Assembly (NCBI GenBank): GCA_021234155.1
Contig: JAJEKV010000033.1
Coordinates: 15,323,422 to 15,387,421 of the forward strand
Direction: 5' to 3'
Source: Isoetes taiwanensis
Taxonomy: Eukaryota; Streptophyta; Lycopodiopsida; Isoetales; Isoetaceae
Length of the DNA stretch: 64,000 nucleotides
Positions 34,539 through 45,359 of the stretch are shown in pieces (the stretch's first letter is position 1; every line of letters starts with the position of its first letter). The position numbers and the translations under genes are program-made. Under the pieces are notes generated by a model that had not been told where the DNA came from, did not search any database, and worked only from the letters and a program-made list of their open reading frames with translations.

Positions 34539-36526
34539 AAACCCGAGAAGGGCTCAAACCTTACTATGCTCTAAATTGCATGGCTTTTCTTTCTTTATTT
34601 TCTTCATATGAAATATGCAAAGATTGTAGCTTCATCGAGATGAAACATACAAAACCCATCCTTTAGAAGCATGCAAATCCACCATAGATATTTGCGACAA
34701 TCAAGCAGGTTAATCCATGATACATCTAACATGTCATTTGTCTTATTTTGTGAATGCTATATTTTTATGTTTCTATTAGATAATTTACATTAAACCTTAA
34801 CGATATTATTCTTGGTTGGGGAGCCATGGGTTTAGCTGGTGTATTTGTGAAAAGTAACGTTTTAGGCTTAGAAAGGATTCAATTTATGATTTTCTCTAGT
34901 ACTTTATCTCGAGAGAGGTTTGCGGCTAGAGCGATCTTTCCGTGTACTTGTGAAATATCTTGCAGATTGGAATCGAAAGCATGAAATACGCTCTTGGTTT
35001 ATAGAGATTGAAACCCTAGATTGCAAGAGTTTTTGCCATTTGGTTTGAAGGGGCCGATATTTGCAGGAGGATTCTGAAACACATGTTGTGAATGTGTTTA
35101 TTCAAAGAGGTAATGAATGCTATAACCTAATCCCATTAGTCATACTTTGATATGCATGAACCGCCATCCTTGCCGAGTAATTTGTCAATGTTTCTTCCTC
35201 AAAATCTATTCGCTTCTTTTTCGTTTGTCCTATACAATGCCTCGGGCTAGTGCCCATCCATAACTCTTGGTTTGAAGGGAATAATGGCATTGATTTTGTC
35301 GCATCTAGTTTGCATTCTACATATATATTAGGTATCTTCTTGTCGATGAGAATAGCTGGTAGACACATCGATGATGATGCTGTTGGTAATGGCCCATCTA
35401 GGCCTGGAAGACAAGAAAAGAACTTTCAAGCCACCAAGTATTAGTGTTGACGATATGGTGCTTTAACAAAGCACACACAAAACAAAGACAGACAAAGTGG
35501 AAGAAAAACCATGCATGTGAAGATCTGCAGCAGACTATAAAATTGTTCGAAATTGCAAGATCCAAGTGGTCCATATAGGCAGAGGGAGGAACTTCCCCAT
35601 TACAAGGTCTTTTCTCTCGCAAACTTTTTCTAAATGGGAGTCATATGGTAATATCAAAATTAACCTTTTAAGTATTACAAAAACAAGATGTTAAGATAAA
35701 ACTCGGCTATGCCATGGATACCATGCCACACATTATTAAGTTTTTCTATCATAACACACATGATGCTTCACTCTCAGCCACCTCTCAACATTTCTTTTTA
35801 TGTGCAGCTCGGCTTGGAGAAATTTTGGAGAAATTTGTATCCGATAACAATCGTTATGGGGCTTGCAAACTATCCTTATTTCTTTGCTCCCATTTTTTCA
35901 GTCATCGCACTATTGGACTTTCGAGCACTTTCGTGAGCATGTTATCTTTCTAATGGGCGTGTTAGGGGTCCCTCCCCGTGTTTGCATAAACCGGTTATGT
36001 ATGGGGATGAGCCTGTGGTGATTACAACTATTGTTTAATTGTTTATGACCTTGGGGCAGCGTTATATGCAACTAGAATACCAGAGAGGTGGAAACTAGGT
36101 ACATTTGATGTTGCTGATCATAGTCATCAACTCTTCCATATTCGACTTGTTGCAGGAGCATATACTCATTGTCATGCCAGCCTGCTTTGTCTGAAATGTA
36201 GAGATGTGACAGGTTGTAGTTTGTAGTTGAAAATAGTTGAAAGTTTCGGGAACCTATTATAGACATCAATTACCCTACATATTTCAAATTTAGCAATAAT
36301 TGCATGATAAGTTTCATTTAATTGTCATGTCTATGCTATGTGGTTGAGATGCAGAATTATCTTATACATTGACCCAATACATTTTATACCAACTCTATAT
36401 GAGGGCAACCCTCTGTAGTAGCACTTTGTTTGGGTTGGCATGTAATGTTGATATAGTGTCTTTTCAGGAATCTGATTGTATATTTGTGATCAGCACACTT
36501 AAATTAAACCTATATTACATCATTAA
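34539..36526 (+). repeat. 2-kb dispersed repeat, copy 1
   Basis: Nearly 2 kb (CGAGAAGGGCTCAAACC... to ...ATTACATCATTAA) is repeated in the same orientation at 61887-63864 with many small indels. It has no long ORF, no LTR-like TG/CA ends and no recognised domain. Copy 1 stops at 36526, while the other copy continues into a 120-bp block also found at 49826-49949. Probably an unclassified non-autonomous transposon. Confidence 0.9.
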
Positions 36527-36611
36527 AAGCACAATTTCATTAATTATGGACAATACCTGAATTTATGGACCATTTTTTAGTACACTTGGATGAATGACTC
36601 ATTTTCATACA

Positions 36612-39600
36612 CTAGTTGACATCCCCTGCGAGTGCTGCATATGCCTCAGCAGCATGCACGGGTATCTTAATAGTATTAGGTATCTTCTTCTTGTTTGATG
36701 GCTCCCAAGCGTAGTCGATAGTCTCCACTTCTATGCGGTCACTTGCAGTCGTTGGCCTCCATCTCTTCTTCCAGCAATTGGCATAATTAGCTGGGTAGAC
36801 TTGGTTTCTCACTGGGATTGGCTCCCACCAAGTCACCAGAACAGTCTCAAAGTTCTCCTTCTTATCATCCATTTGTGGGTCCTCAGTAGCTAGGCCCACC
36901 CAAGTTGGGCACAACACATCATCGTATGTGCCATAATAAACATACCTTTCTTCAAATCTTTGTATGGGTTGAATTCCTAAGCAGTTTGTCCTTCCGGGGC
37001 CGACATAAGGAGGAGTGATAGTAGCAATTGGCTCCACCACTACAGCCTACATGAGGTGGAGCTTGTGCTTGCCTAGTACGGGGCCGAAGTCATTATAAGT
37101 GCCTTCGCCATCGCTGATGTTCCCGAAGTTCTTGCAAGAGTTTCATCCAATATTCAATCGTGGACGAATCGTGCGAGTACTTGGCAGTTTCTGGAGCACC
37201 CTTGATACTAGTTGAACAAGCAACCCAATGCAATATATGCTTGTGGATACTGTTTCGCAGCAGGCCAAGGTCCTTCACTGATTTCTTGGGAGGAAGCAGC
37301 TTAGGATATCTAACTGGCATCATGGGCTTCCCCGTCCTCTTTTCTTTCCACATCTTTATTCCACCAAAGCAACCAATCCAAGTAAGTGGGTCGAGTTTTG
37401 TAATACATGACTGGCCAATCACCATTCATAGCGAATCTGAAAGTTAGAGGGGTGGTATGACCTGTCAATCTATCATCCCCATCTGGTATGTAGCCTTCTA
37501 TAAAACCATTCCAATCCGGAACTTTGTCAACAACATAGGGCACAGGTGTATTCAAGTTGCATTTGTGGAATTCATACAGTAGTTCTGGCATTGTGAGCAC
37601 CTCAGCCTTCTTTAAAGATGTAGAGAAGTTACCAAACAAGGCATCGATATCATCATGTGTGTGACCAGGCATCATGAACCCTAGCTCAATCTCTTCAAGC
37701 ACACCAAGATATACTAGGTAAGAAAGATAGGAGAAGCCGTACCTATTCTTGTTCTGTCCAGATGCGTTGTCCAGCTGCAAATAAAGTATCTTGGGCAGAG
37801 GTTTCAATGATGGTCCCTCTGCCTGTGGCAAATTAGCAGGTATACTGGTATTGGATAGTGACAACTTTGACTCCAAGGCCGTCATGTCTCGCAATGAGGA
37901 GACCCATTTTGGAGCAGATGATTCAGGCACTGACAGGTGGCCTCCTGCATACTCGTGCCCCATCTCTAATCTCTTCAAGATGCTATTCAAAGAACCTACA
38001 TGGAAGTTAGAGTCATCTGGCCATAAGTCCAAAGCAAAGTTTCCATAGGATCCATTCCCATGACCATGAGTCAATGCACCAGTCAATGTCGTTTTGAGCT
38101 TGTCAAGTCTCCAGAGAGACTTCACAGATTGTTGCAATTTTGGAATCATTGTTTTGGCTTGATCCATTTTGTCGTGAATAATACAAAGATATTGGCCGAT
38201 ACCGTGGAGTATAATCTCCACGACCAGTACTGTGTGCGACATGAGGCCTGCTCCAGTCTATGCGCTCTTCTTTCATCATGCAACATCCTCCTCTCTCCTT
38301 CATCTTTGGTCTTCAATAACTTCGTACGGATCACCTCACATGTATCGCATTTGGAGAATGCAATTTTCTTTGCGATACTGACGTCCCGGAAGCTCCGCCT
38401 TCACGTTCTATGAAAACCTGTCGGTGATACCTTCTTGCCAGTCAATGCCACAACCTCTGCATTAACCTCTTCTAGAATGCTGGACTTCGTAAACATTGCA
38501 GGCAACTTCCTGACATTCTCTCTTATCCCCTCCTCGTTTCTCCTGCTGCGGTGGGGCAAGGATTCACCATTCTCCCTCACAAACATGGAAAACACGGCCT
38601 CACGTGCCAACGTCGAGGAGCGAGGCTTCAAGGTGCCACAATTACCATGTTCGGCCTTGCGTGAACCCTCAAGAAATTGGGCCTTCTATTTCAGATACGC
38701 CGACTTTAAGATCCCGAGACCAAGGTACCACGCCCTTTCGCAAACGAGATTCCCTTGCAGCACTAGTCGTCCCACTCTTCGACCTTTCATGTTGTTGGCG
38801 AACATGTCATAAACAAAAGTAACCCTATCACTTGATTTCATGGCAAGGAATTCCTTTCGCATGTTAACAACTTGATTCGTAGAGAACTTGACGCAACACC
38901 TATTCTTGCAACATAAGGTCCTCCTGTAACTGAGGATAGCATTCTGAGTGGTGAGACGAGCAAGCTTTGGTGGCCTTACAACCTTTCTGGGTGGGGAATG
39001 AAAAGTGTAATGTCGTTTCTCATAATTTGGGTGCTTCTGATGCTCTGAGCTCCCCTGGCTGGACACAATATCTGCTTCCTGTTGCGGTGCTGCGGTCAAT
39101 ATCTCCGAGACCTTTACTCCATCAACAAGGACGAGGTCATTGCTCCATCTCACGAGCATCCCCGGTTTCGGCAGCTGCAAGCAACCCTGGCAACGGATGT
39201 TCACTTCAGAAAGGGGAGGGAAACCTTCAGTTACAGATACTCCCACAAACTTGAAACCCAGAAACTGGTCACAAACTGCATCATCGGGGCCAGTGAAAGA
39301 TATGAATCCCTTTCCGGCGATAATGGAGTCGCAGGAGTGCCATATCTCACAATCCTTTTCAAGAAGGGTATATCTTGTCAGTGGTTGTGTCTCCTTTCCC
39401 ACCTCTGTCCGCTGTCTTTTGCTGGGGACGTCATTAGCAGACGACTCACGAGCATCTTCGCTTCTCCAGAGAACGAATGAGCCCCTGGCTTCTGCTATTG
39501 TGTTTCATCTGGAGTTGGCCAAGGAAGAGTATGGTGGCCTTCGAACACTTCCTCCACACCTACGCTCACTACTCCATTCGATATCTCCTTGAAGTGGCAT

Positions 39601-39662
39601 TGTGTCATTTGCCCCACAACTCCCTTTGCTACTAGATGTTCATTAAGGAAGAGATTACACAA
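36612..39662 (-). pseudogene. DUF7869 transposase-like gene, frameshifted
   Basis: A large minus-strand protein broken by several frameshifts. Exon start is probably at 39662 (TTGTGCAG acceptor). In order: VEEVFEGHHTLPWPTPDET and GSFVLWRSEDA (DUF8039-like strand region); a nuclear-type Lys/Arg patch; Cys cluster TLCCKNRCCVKFSTNQVVNM; VCERAWYLGLGILKSAYLK; AKKIAFSKCDTCEVIRTKL; then the hallmark domain KILYLQLDNASGQNKNRYGF and ELGFMMPGHTHDDIDALFGN (38242-37310). The LQLDN and GHTHDDID acidic residues are the conserved core of DUF7869 proteins, which I understand to be transposase-derived. Frame breaks lie near 39500, 38690, 38390, 38130, 37350 and 37090; stop at 36612. It diverges from the gene at 41438-44153 and lies beside the same palindrome array. 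Not functional here. Confidence 0.75.
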
Positions 39663-39817
39663 CCTGCACAAGGATTTCAGTAGTGTTAAAATCGAGTAAG
39701 GAAGACGAGAAAGCAATGCAAAGGACATGGGGGGATGGTCATTCAATGGTTGCACACACAATGAAATTGGGCGGGTGCCCTTTTTTACATATGAGGTCTT
39801 TAGATTCCCCTTGTTGC

Positions 39818-40160
39818 AAATTGGGCGGCCGCCCAATTTGAACTGAATGAGGTGCTTATATAAGGTTAGTATTGATGCAGTCAGTCTCACAATGGGTACA
39901 AAGAAGGGTTCTCGCTCTGAACAGGCCATGACCGCTTACAAATTGGGCGCCCGCCCAATTTGGTCGTGGTTGTAGAAGAGCTGTAAAGTAGGCAGAGACT
40001 CGGCGCCCGCCCAATTTAGCTGCCATAGAGAAAACACATTCGAGTGACAACTTGAGAATAGGCACAATAGGCACAAATTGAGATACAGTTTGCCCACCCG
40101 GCCAATTTCACCTATCTGGTCATCTACACAAAGGGACAATCTGGGCGACCGCCCAATTTG
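39818..40160. repeat. Palindrome array, left cluster (5 copies)
   Basis: A 22-bp near-palindrome with arms AAATTGGGCG/CGCCCAATTT: perfect with GGCC centre at 39818-39839 (contains a NotI site), then 39940-39961 (core GGGCGCCCGCCC), a half copy at 40002-40017, a degenerate copy near 40091-40109 and one at 40138-40159. They lie upstream of the DUF7869 gene. Confidence 0.95.
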
Positions 40161-40199
40161 TCCCTTTCTGTAAATGAAACTGAACGAGGCAGACACTAA

Positions 40200-41150
40200 A
40201 AGAACCCCCTTCGATTGAAAGGGGGAGGGTTGGACTGCACACCTAAGTGGAATCCATCATTGAGCTACCAAAACAAATACAATCAAGCATTGGAAGGGCC
40301 TGACTACAAACAAGGGTGGACTTATCAGGGTAGTTCTTGGGGGCAAACAAACGAGCATGGAGAAAAACAAAGCAAATACACAATTCCCGCACACCAATTT
40401 CGTGAAAAAGAAGGACCGCATCGAAACTTAGAGTTTATGTAAATGTGACAAGAGGCCGCCGAGTCCAAACTTCAAAAATGTGACCGAACTACCACCTCGG
40501 TGAATGATGAGAAGTAAATCAACAGGCGCCATCGAAAAGGCGTGAATGAAGAGGTGTAAATGAACAGGCGTGAATGAACAGGCGTGCTTGAAGAGGTGCG
40601 AATGAACAGCCGTGAATGGAAAGGCGTGAATGATTACATCCCTTCGATTACATTTGCAAAGAATTACACATCGAGCTATGGCGAATAAAACCGAGGAGCA
40701 AAGACAAACCTTTGGAGATTTCGTGGCCATGAGTATGAAGCTGAAGATGTTTGCGTCTTGAAGAGAAGATAGTAGCCAAACAGAAAGCGAAGGCCCGGAA
40801 AAACAATAGGTCTGAAGCGCATTTACATTTAAACACAAATTCCCCCAAAATTTGTATGTAATTTCCCCTATTTTGAAAGTTAAATGTCCCCCCTAATTTC
40901 GAAGTAATATGTCCGGCCCGGAACTTTTAAACACAACTTCCCGCCTAAAACACGTGCGACACGTGCATGACTCGAATTAAATTTGGGCGAGCTTTAAATG
41001 ACGGATTTGAAATTTAAAATCTCCGTGCAATTATTAATAAGGTCCACAATTAATTCCTCATGCTCGAACCCATCAACGGTCCATTTTTATTTGAAAAGTC
41101 CAAACTCTCACATGCACGACACTTGTCTTCGGCTCATGAAAGGTCCATAA
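40200..41150. other. Intergenic region between the two divergent genes
   Basis: Contains a minisatellite at about 40530-40640 built on GAATGAACAGGCGT-like 15-mers (six to seven units). No ORF of interest. Both genes point away from this region, so it should hold their promoters. Confidence 0.55.
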
Positions 41151-41152
41151 CC

Positions 41153-41160
41153 CTTTAAAA
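41153..41160 (+). promoter_or_regulatory. Possible TATA-like box
   Basis: CCTTTAAAAGCCCC lies about 285 bp before the first ATG of the plus-strand gene and could direct a transcript starting near 41185. Weak match. Confidence 0.3.
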
Positions 41161-41757
41161 GCCCCTCATTCTCCTCGACTGCAGTTTTAGAAAATTCTGT
41201 GCTTCCTTGGCGCTTTCTGCTCCGCTTAACACTGTCGCCTTCATATTTTTTACCCAGGAAAGTCATTTTCATCCCTATCCTATAGCCGCACTATACTCCC
41301 GAACCAGCTATCGGCTTCGAATCGAGCACTTGGCGCCTTGTGTTTCTCGGCCGCTTGTCGCCATCCTGTTGGCGCCTTCCTCTGTTCATTGTCCTATCGC
41401 CTGGGAACCCCTGTACACCAAGGAATCTTAGCAGTTGATGGCATCTCGCCCCACCACAGGAGGCAAAGGTAAGCTGGACTACTATCTAAATATAAACTTG
41501 AGCGCCTGCCTGATTGAGTATCCCACTTTTGCTTAGAGGAAATTGGGCTGTGGCTGACAAATTAACATCTTCTAGATGCCTCACTGGTCCCCACAAATGC
41601 ATACCTGTGTGCAGAACTTCATAGGGCACCCAATTGCTTCCCTGAGGGGCTTTCATTTTGCACAACATTGGCCTTTTTCTCCAGTAGGCTACCCTTCCAT
41701 CACGAGGGGTATCTTAACTACGCTCAAGGGCAGTAGAACGAACTTCTCCCTCACACC

Positions 41758-42055
41758 AAATTGGGCGGACGCCCAATTTACTCTTAAGGACAGCACGACT
41801 TCCTTGGATGGTAGACTTGGGCAGGAGTAAATTGGGCGGGCGCCCAATTTGGTGTGCGTAGGGATCCGGCCAAATTGGGCGGGCGCCCAATTTGGCCTCT
41901 ATGATGCAACCGTCTCCTCAGCCCCAAGCCTCACCATGAGTTGAGCGGGAGTAAATTGGGCGGGCACCCAATTTGGCCTCTATGATGCAACCGTCTCTTC
42001 AGCCACAAGTCTCACCATGAATTGAGCGGGAGTAAATTGGGCGGGCGCCCAATTT
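41758..42055. repeat. Palindrome array, intron-1 cluster (5 copies)
   Basis: Copies at 41758-41779, 41829-41850, 41872-41893, 41953-41974 and 42034-42055, mostly with core GGGCGGGCGCCC. The last two sit in an 80-bp tandem duplication (GATGCAACCGTCTC...GAGCGGGAGT). All lie in the first intron of the plus-strand gene. Confidence 0.95.
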
Positions 42056-43762
42056 ACTGTGCGTAGGGATCCGTCTCTTCAGCCCCAAGTCTCCCAAGTA
42101 CTAACACTACTTTCCGTTCTGCAGGAATTATTATGGCGCGAACAAAGCGGATCGCTTTCGGGTTCCCCGCACTTTTAAATTTGCAGAGGCTATTGCAAGA
42201 GAGGATGCAAGAACAGAAGAAGAGAAAGAACTGTTTGCTGGCATCCAGGTAGTGCCCCATGAAGTTTTGACGGTTGCTGAGGAATGGGTCTGGTGCATAG
42301 AGATAGGGAATATTCATCCTGGGTCCCAGACAAACCACCTCAAGGATCTTTTGCTTTTCTTTGGCAAGAGAGGGACAGGAAAAATGAACTCGGCGGGTAT
42401 CGTCATCGACATGGAGGTCTCGCCTGAGAACAACGATGACTTCCTCATCAATGTTGAAGACACCATAGATCGGACTTTCGTCCGTTATAAAGTTCCACTT
42501 TCTAGGTACGAGCCATGTATGATGAACGCAAGTATAAAGGAAAGCCCACATTCTTGCGCTCATAGAGGATGGGCGCTAGACTCATATGAAAGTTTAGAGC
42601 GCTCGGGCATCAAATCAAGAACTGATATCTTGGATGGCTACTACTGTCGTCAGCAAAGGATATTAGAACACAAACAATGCAGTCGAAAGCAATCGCTCAC
42701 GAGTATCGTGGGCAAGAACCAACCTAAAGTATACGATACTAAGTGGCTTAAGTCTAGATACAAGAAGAGTGAGACAGCACAAGCGCAGGCGCCAGCGCCC
42801 ATGGAGACCGAGACAGCAGTAAAGAAGGCGATGACACCTGCTACAGCTATTCCCCGTAAAGCTGCCCCTAAACTTGTATTCGGTGGAATGTCGAGAATAG
42901 CAACGTCGCCCCAGGTGAGTGCAGAAGAGGACCAGTCGTCTGAAGAGGAACCCTCTAAGCGCAGAGGAAAAGATTTAGGTGGTCCGTCCAAGAGGCGCAA
43001 GCGGGACATCTCACCACAGAGCCCAAATAGTTCGGAGAGGGAGTCTTTGTCTGCTTCTTCATCTGAAGAACGGGAGACTAGCCGGCAGATCGTGAAGTTC
43101 ACTCCATCTGGTGGTGACGTCACCTGAGAGCGGACATGAGTTGTCCGCAGGCGCCATAGCAAGCATCAAGCACAGGGAGAGAATCTACCCTCTGGGGGTG
43201 GGCTTCGAGATTGAAGTCGATGTGTTCAAGATGCATAAAGCCCCAGCAAATATGACTTGTAGGGTCATAAGTCCAGAGCACTTGGACACTCTCTACGAAT
43301 CGTTTATCAGCCATCAGATGCACCCTCCCTGTGCTGATGTCATGCCGTTCGATCCACAAACAGGGAGAGCAATTAAGTGGAAGAAGGCAGAGGACCTGCA
43401 AAATGCAGAATTTTGGATTGTAAATGGCAACCATACGACCACGGTTGCTCAACTGCTTGTCACACAAGCTTTGGCATGGCCTCCTGAAAGGAAGCACTTG
43501 GCAGAACTGATATTCTTTTTCTATGCCAAAAGGAAATGCCGAGTCCTGGCAGGAAATACGTTCGTGTCAGCCAGGAGAATAATGACATAACAAAGAAGAC
43601 TATACACGAAGAAGTATTCTTCGAAGAAATTCAGCAAATTGAAACCAATTGGGCATTCTAATGAAGCCTAAGAAGGGCAAACGCGGGCACTCCGTCGGTG
43701 GAGCTTATTCCGTGAGTGCACTACCACCATAATTCGGCGGTTAAATGCTATCCACTGTTTTC

Positions 43763-43944
43763 AAATTGGGCGCCCGCCCAATTACAGACTGTTGACACTC
43801 TTTTCAAATTGGGCGGGCGTCCAATTTCCTTGAACGAGTGCAAATTGGGCGCCCGCCCTATTTGGGACCCGTTCAGGGAAATTGGGCGCCCGCCCAGTTT
43901 CAGCTCAGTGTCGGATGGTTTAAAATTGGGCGGGCGCCCAATTT
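43763..43944. repeat. Palindrome array, intron-2 cluster (5 copies)
   Basis: Copies at 43763-43783, 43806-43827, 43842-43863, 43879-43900 and 43923-43944, in both core orientations (GGGCGCCCGCCC and GGGCGGGCGCCC), spaced 36-44 bp start to start. They lie in the intron before the last exon. Confidence 0.95.
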
Positions 43945-44299
43945 GGGACAGCTAGTGCAAGCAAATTAAGATGATGTGTATGGGCCTTATCTAATGCCTT
44001 CTGTGTCATGCAGGATTGGAAAGCTGTAGCGCTGCAAACGATTAAGAAGTCAACTATGCGTGACTACGACTACTTGTGTGGGTTCCGGAGCGCGAGGCTT
44101 TTGAGATTAATAGAATCACTAATAATTACAATCTATGACTCATGTATTTCATAACTTTATATGATATGATGATGTAACTGTGTTGTGCATGATTCAGTTG
44201 TAATCTTTCAGTTCTTATCTTCGGTTATGATCTACGTTTTCTCGTTTTCCTTTTGCCTACATGAAACTATCTTCAAGCCATCTGAAGGGCAAAGTGGAA

Positions 44300-44423
44300 A
44301 GGGCGCCCAATTTTTGGGGGAGACTATTCTCGAAGTAAAGTGGGCGGGCGCCTATTTCCCCTGGAAGGAAAGTGGGCGGGCGCCCAATTTCCTCTGGAAG
44401 GAAAGTGGGCGGGCGCCCAATTT
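44300..44423. repeat. Palindrome array, right cluster (4 copies)
   Basis: A half copy at 44301-44313 and three variants at 44340-44357, 44372-44390 and 44404-44423. The last two are a 32-bp tandem (GGAAAGTGGGCGGGCGCCC...). The left arm has changed to AAAGTGGGCG. They lie 3' of the plus-strand gene. Confidence 0.9.
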
Positions 44424-44738
44424 CCTCTGGAAGGAAACAAGATATTACTATTCAAAAATTGCACGTCATGGGCTGTTCTCAATGTAGACAAAAACCATTC
44501 TATTCATCTTATATTATAATCTTATTGTGTAAGTGTTGGACCCAGCCCTACTTTGGATGCTCCAGATTTGATCAAGCCAATGGAGGAGATGATGCCACGT
44601 CAGTTTCTTTAGATGTTTTTTTTGGCTAGGGTTCGCGAAGGCGGCTATGGCACTGCGGTCAAGCAGATGCTTGGCTCTATGTCAGTCGTGCAAGTTTCAA
44701 CGTCCCTAATACAGGATATGCAGGGCATAGGGCCGGAT

Positions 44739-45069
44739 ATGCAGCCGAATCTGTTTATCCATCACTTAAAAAGATGTCTGGCGAAGATTTAAAGGGAAAT
44801 AGTTAGAATAGAAGATGATTCAGAGAAAAAAAGGGGCCGGATACTTTGAAGGAAGAATGGCAGAGTCGATCATTCGTTTCCGCGGTAGGATATCACGGGG
44901 CATAGGGCGGATATCTGACCGAATCTGTTTATCCATCACGTAAAAACATGTCTGGCGAAGATGATTCAGAGAAAAAAGGGGCCGGATTGCCAGCCCGGGG
45001 AAAGAGCTTAGAAAAGACGATTCGGAGAAAAATGGAAGATAAGAATAGGCCAGATTGCTAGCCCGGGAA
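44739..45069 (+). repeat. Tandem repeats inside the Helitron
   Basis: A unit containing CCGAATCTGTTTATCCATCA, ATGTCTGGCGAAGAT and GATTCAGAGAAAAAA then GGGGCCGGAT occurs at 44739 and 44912, with a partial third copy at 45018 ending at AGCCCGGG. Likely expansion after capture. Confidence 0.8.
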
Positions 45070-45100
45070 AAAAGTTTAAGCCGCAACAGAGTCATCTGTG

Positions 45101-45358
45101 CTGCTCATGGGTGAATGATTTGCTAGGAATGGACCTTTAGAAGCCCTAAGCCGTTTCTTCTGCTGGTTGCAGCTATGCTATCTTCTGTGTTTCTTTTGAC
45201 TATCAACAAGCATCAAGCGGCTGCTCATGGGTGAATGATTTGCTAGGAATGGACCGTAAGTGTTCAGGTAAGAATTGATTAACATGTTGAGATTATGGGT
45301 GAATGATTTGCTAGGAATGGACCGTAAGTATTCAGGTAAGAATTGATTAACATGTTGA
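45101..45358 (+). repeat. Three-copy repeat of about 35-68 bp
   Basis: CTGCTCATGGGTGAATGATT followed by TGCTAGGAATGGACC at 45101 and 45221, with a third copy from 45292; copies 2 and 3 also share the next 35 bp (GTAAGTGTTCAGGTAAGAAT) and form a 68-bp tandem. Confidence 0.85.
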
Positions 45359-45359
45359 A

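Larger units (their letters stand above)
41438..44153 (+). pseudogene. Second gene of the palindrome locus (ParB-like domain?), broken
   Basis: Probable exon 1 at 41438-41468 (MASRPTTGGK, donor AAAG/GTAAGC), exon 2 from 42124 (TTCTGCAG acceptor) to about 43660, and a last exon from 44013 (TCATGCAG/GATTGG; DWKAVALQTIKKSTMRDYDY) to a stop at 44153. Exon 2 reads FKFAEAIAREDARTEEEKEL, VAEEWVWCIEIGNIHPGSQ, then a low-complexity acidic/basic part with bipartite NLS-like SKRRGKDLGGPSKRRKRD (to 43124). After a frameshift it has MTCRVISPEHLDTLYESFIS and AEFWIVNGNHTTTVAQLLVT. The last motif and the preceding RxI..L..S layout resemble ParB/sulfiredoxin-fold domains (IVxGNHR..A), a tentative call. Both introns carry the palindrome array. 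Frameshifts near 43110 and 43580, and exon 1 joins out of frame. Confidence 0.5.

Noticed and set aside
37160-39592. Plus-strand frames opposite the DUF7869 gene
   Set aside because: Shadow frames; the minus strand carries the recognisable motifs in collinear order.
40428-40848. Minus-strand Cys-containing frame between the divergent genes
   Set aside because: Runs across the 15-bp minisatellite; composition follows the repeat and no homology is evident.
36610-43955. CACTA...TAGTG ends around the DUF7869 locus (CACTAGTTGAC at 36610, GACAGCTAGTG near 43951)
   Set aside because: Only weak inverted similarity, no matching 3-bp target duplication (ATA versus CAA), and palindrome copies extend beyond 43951.
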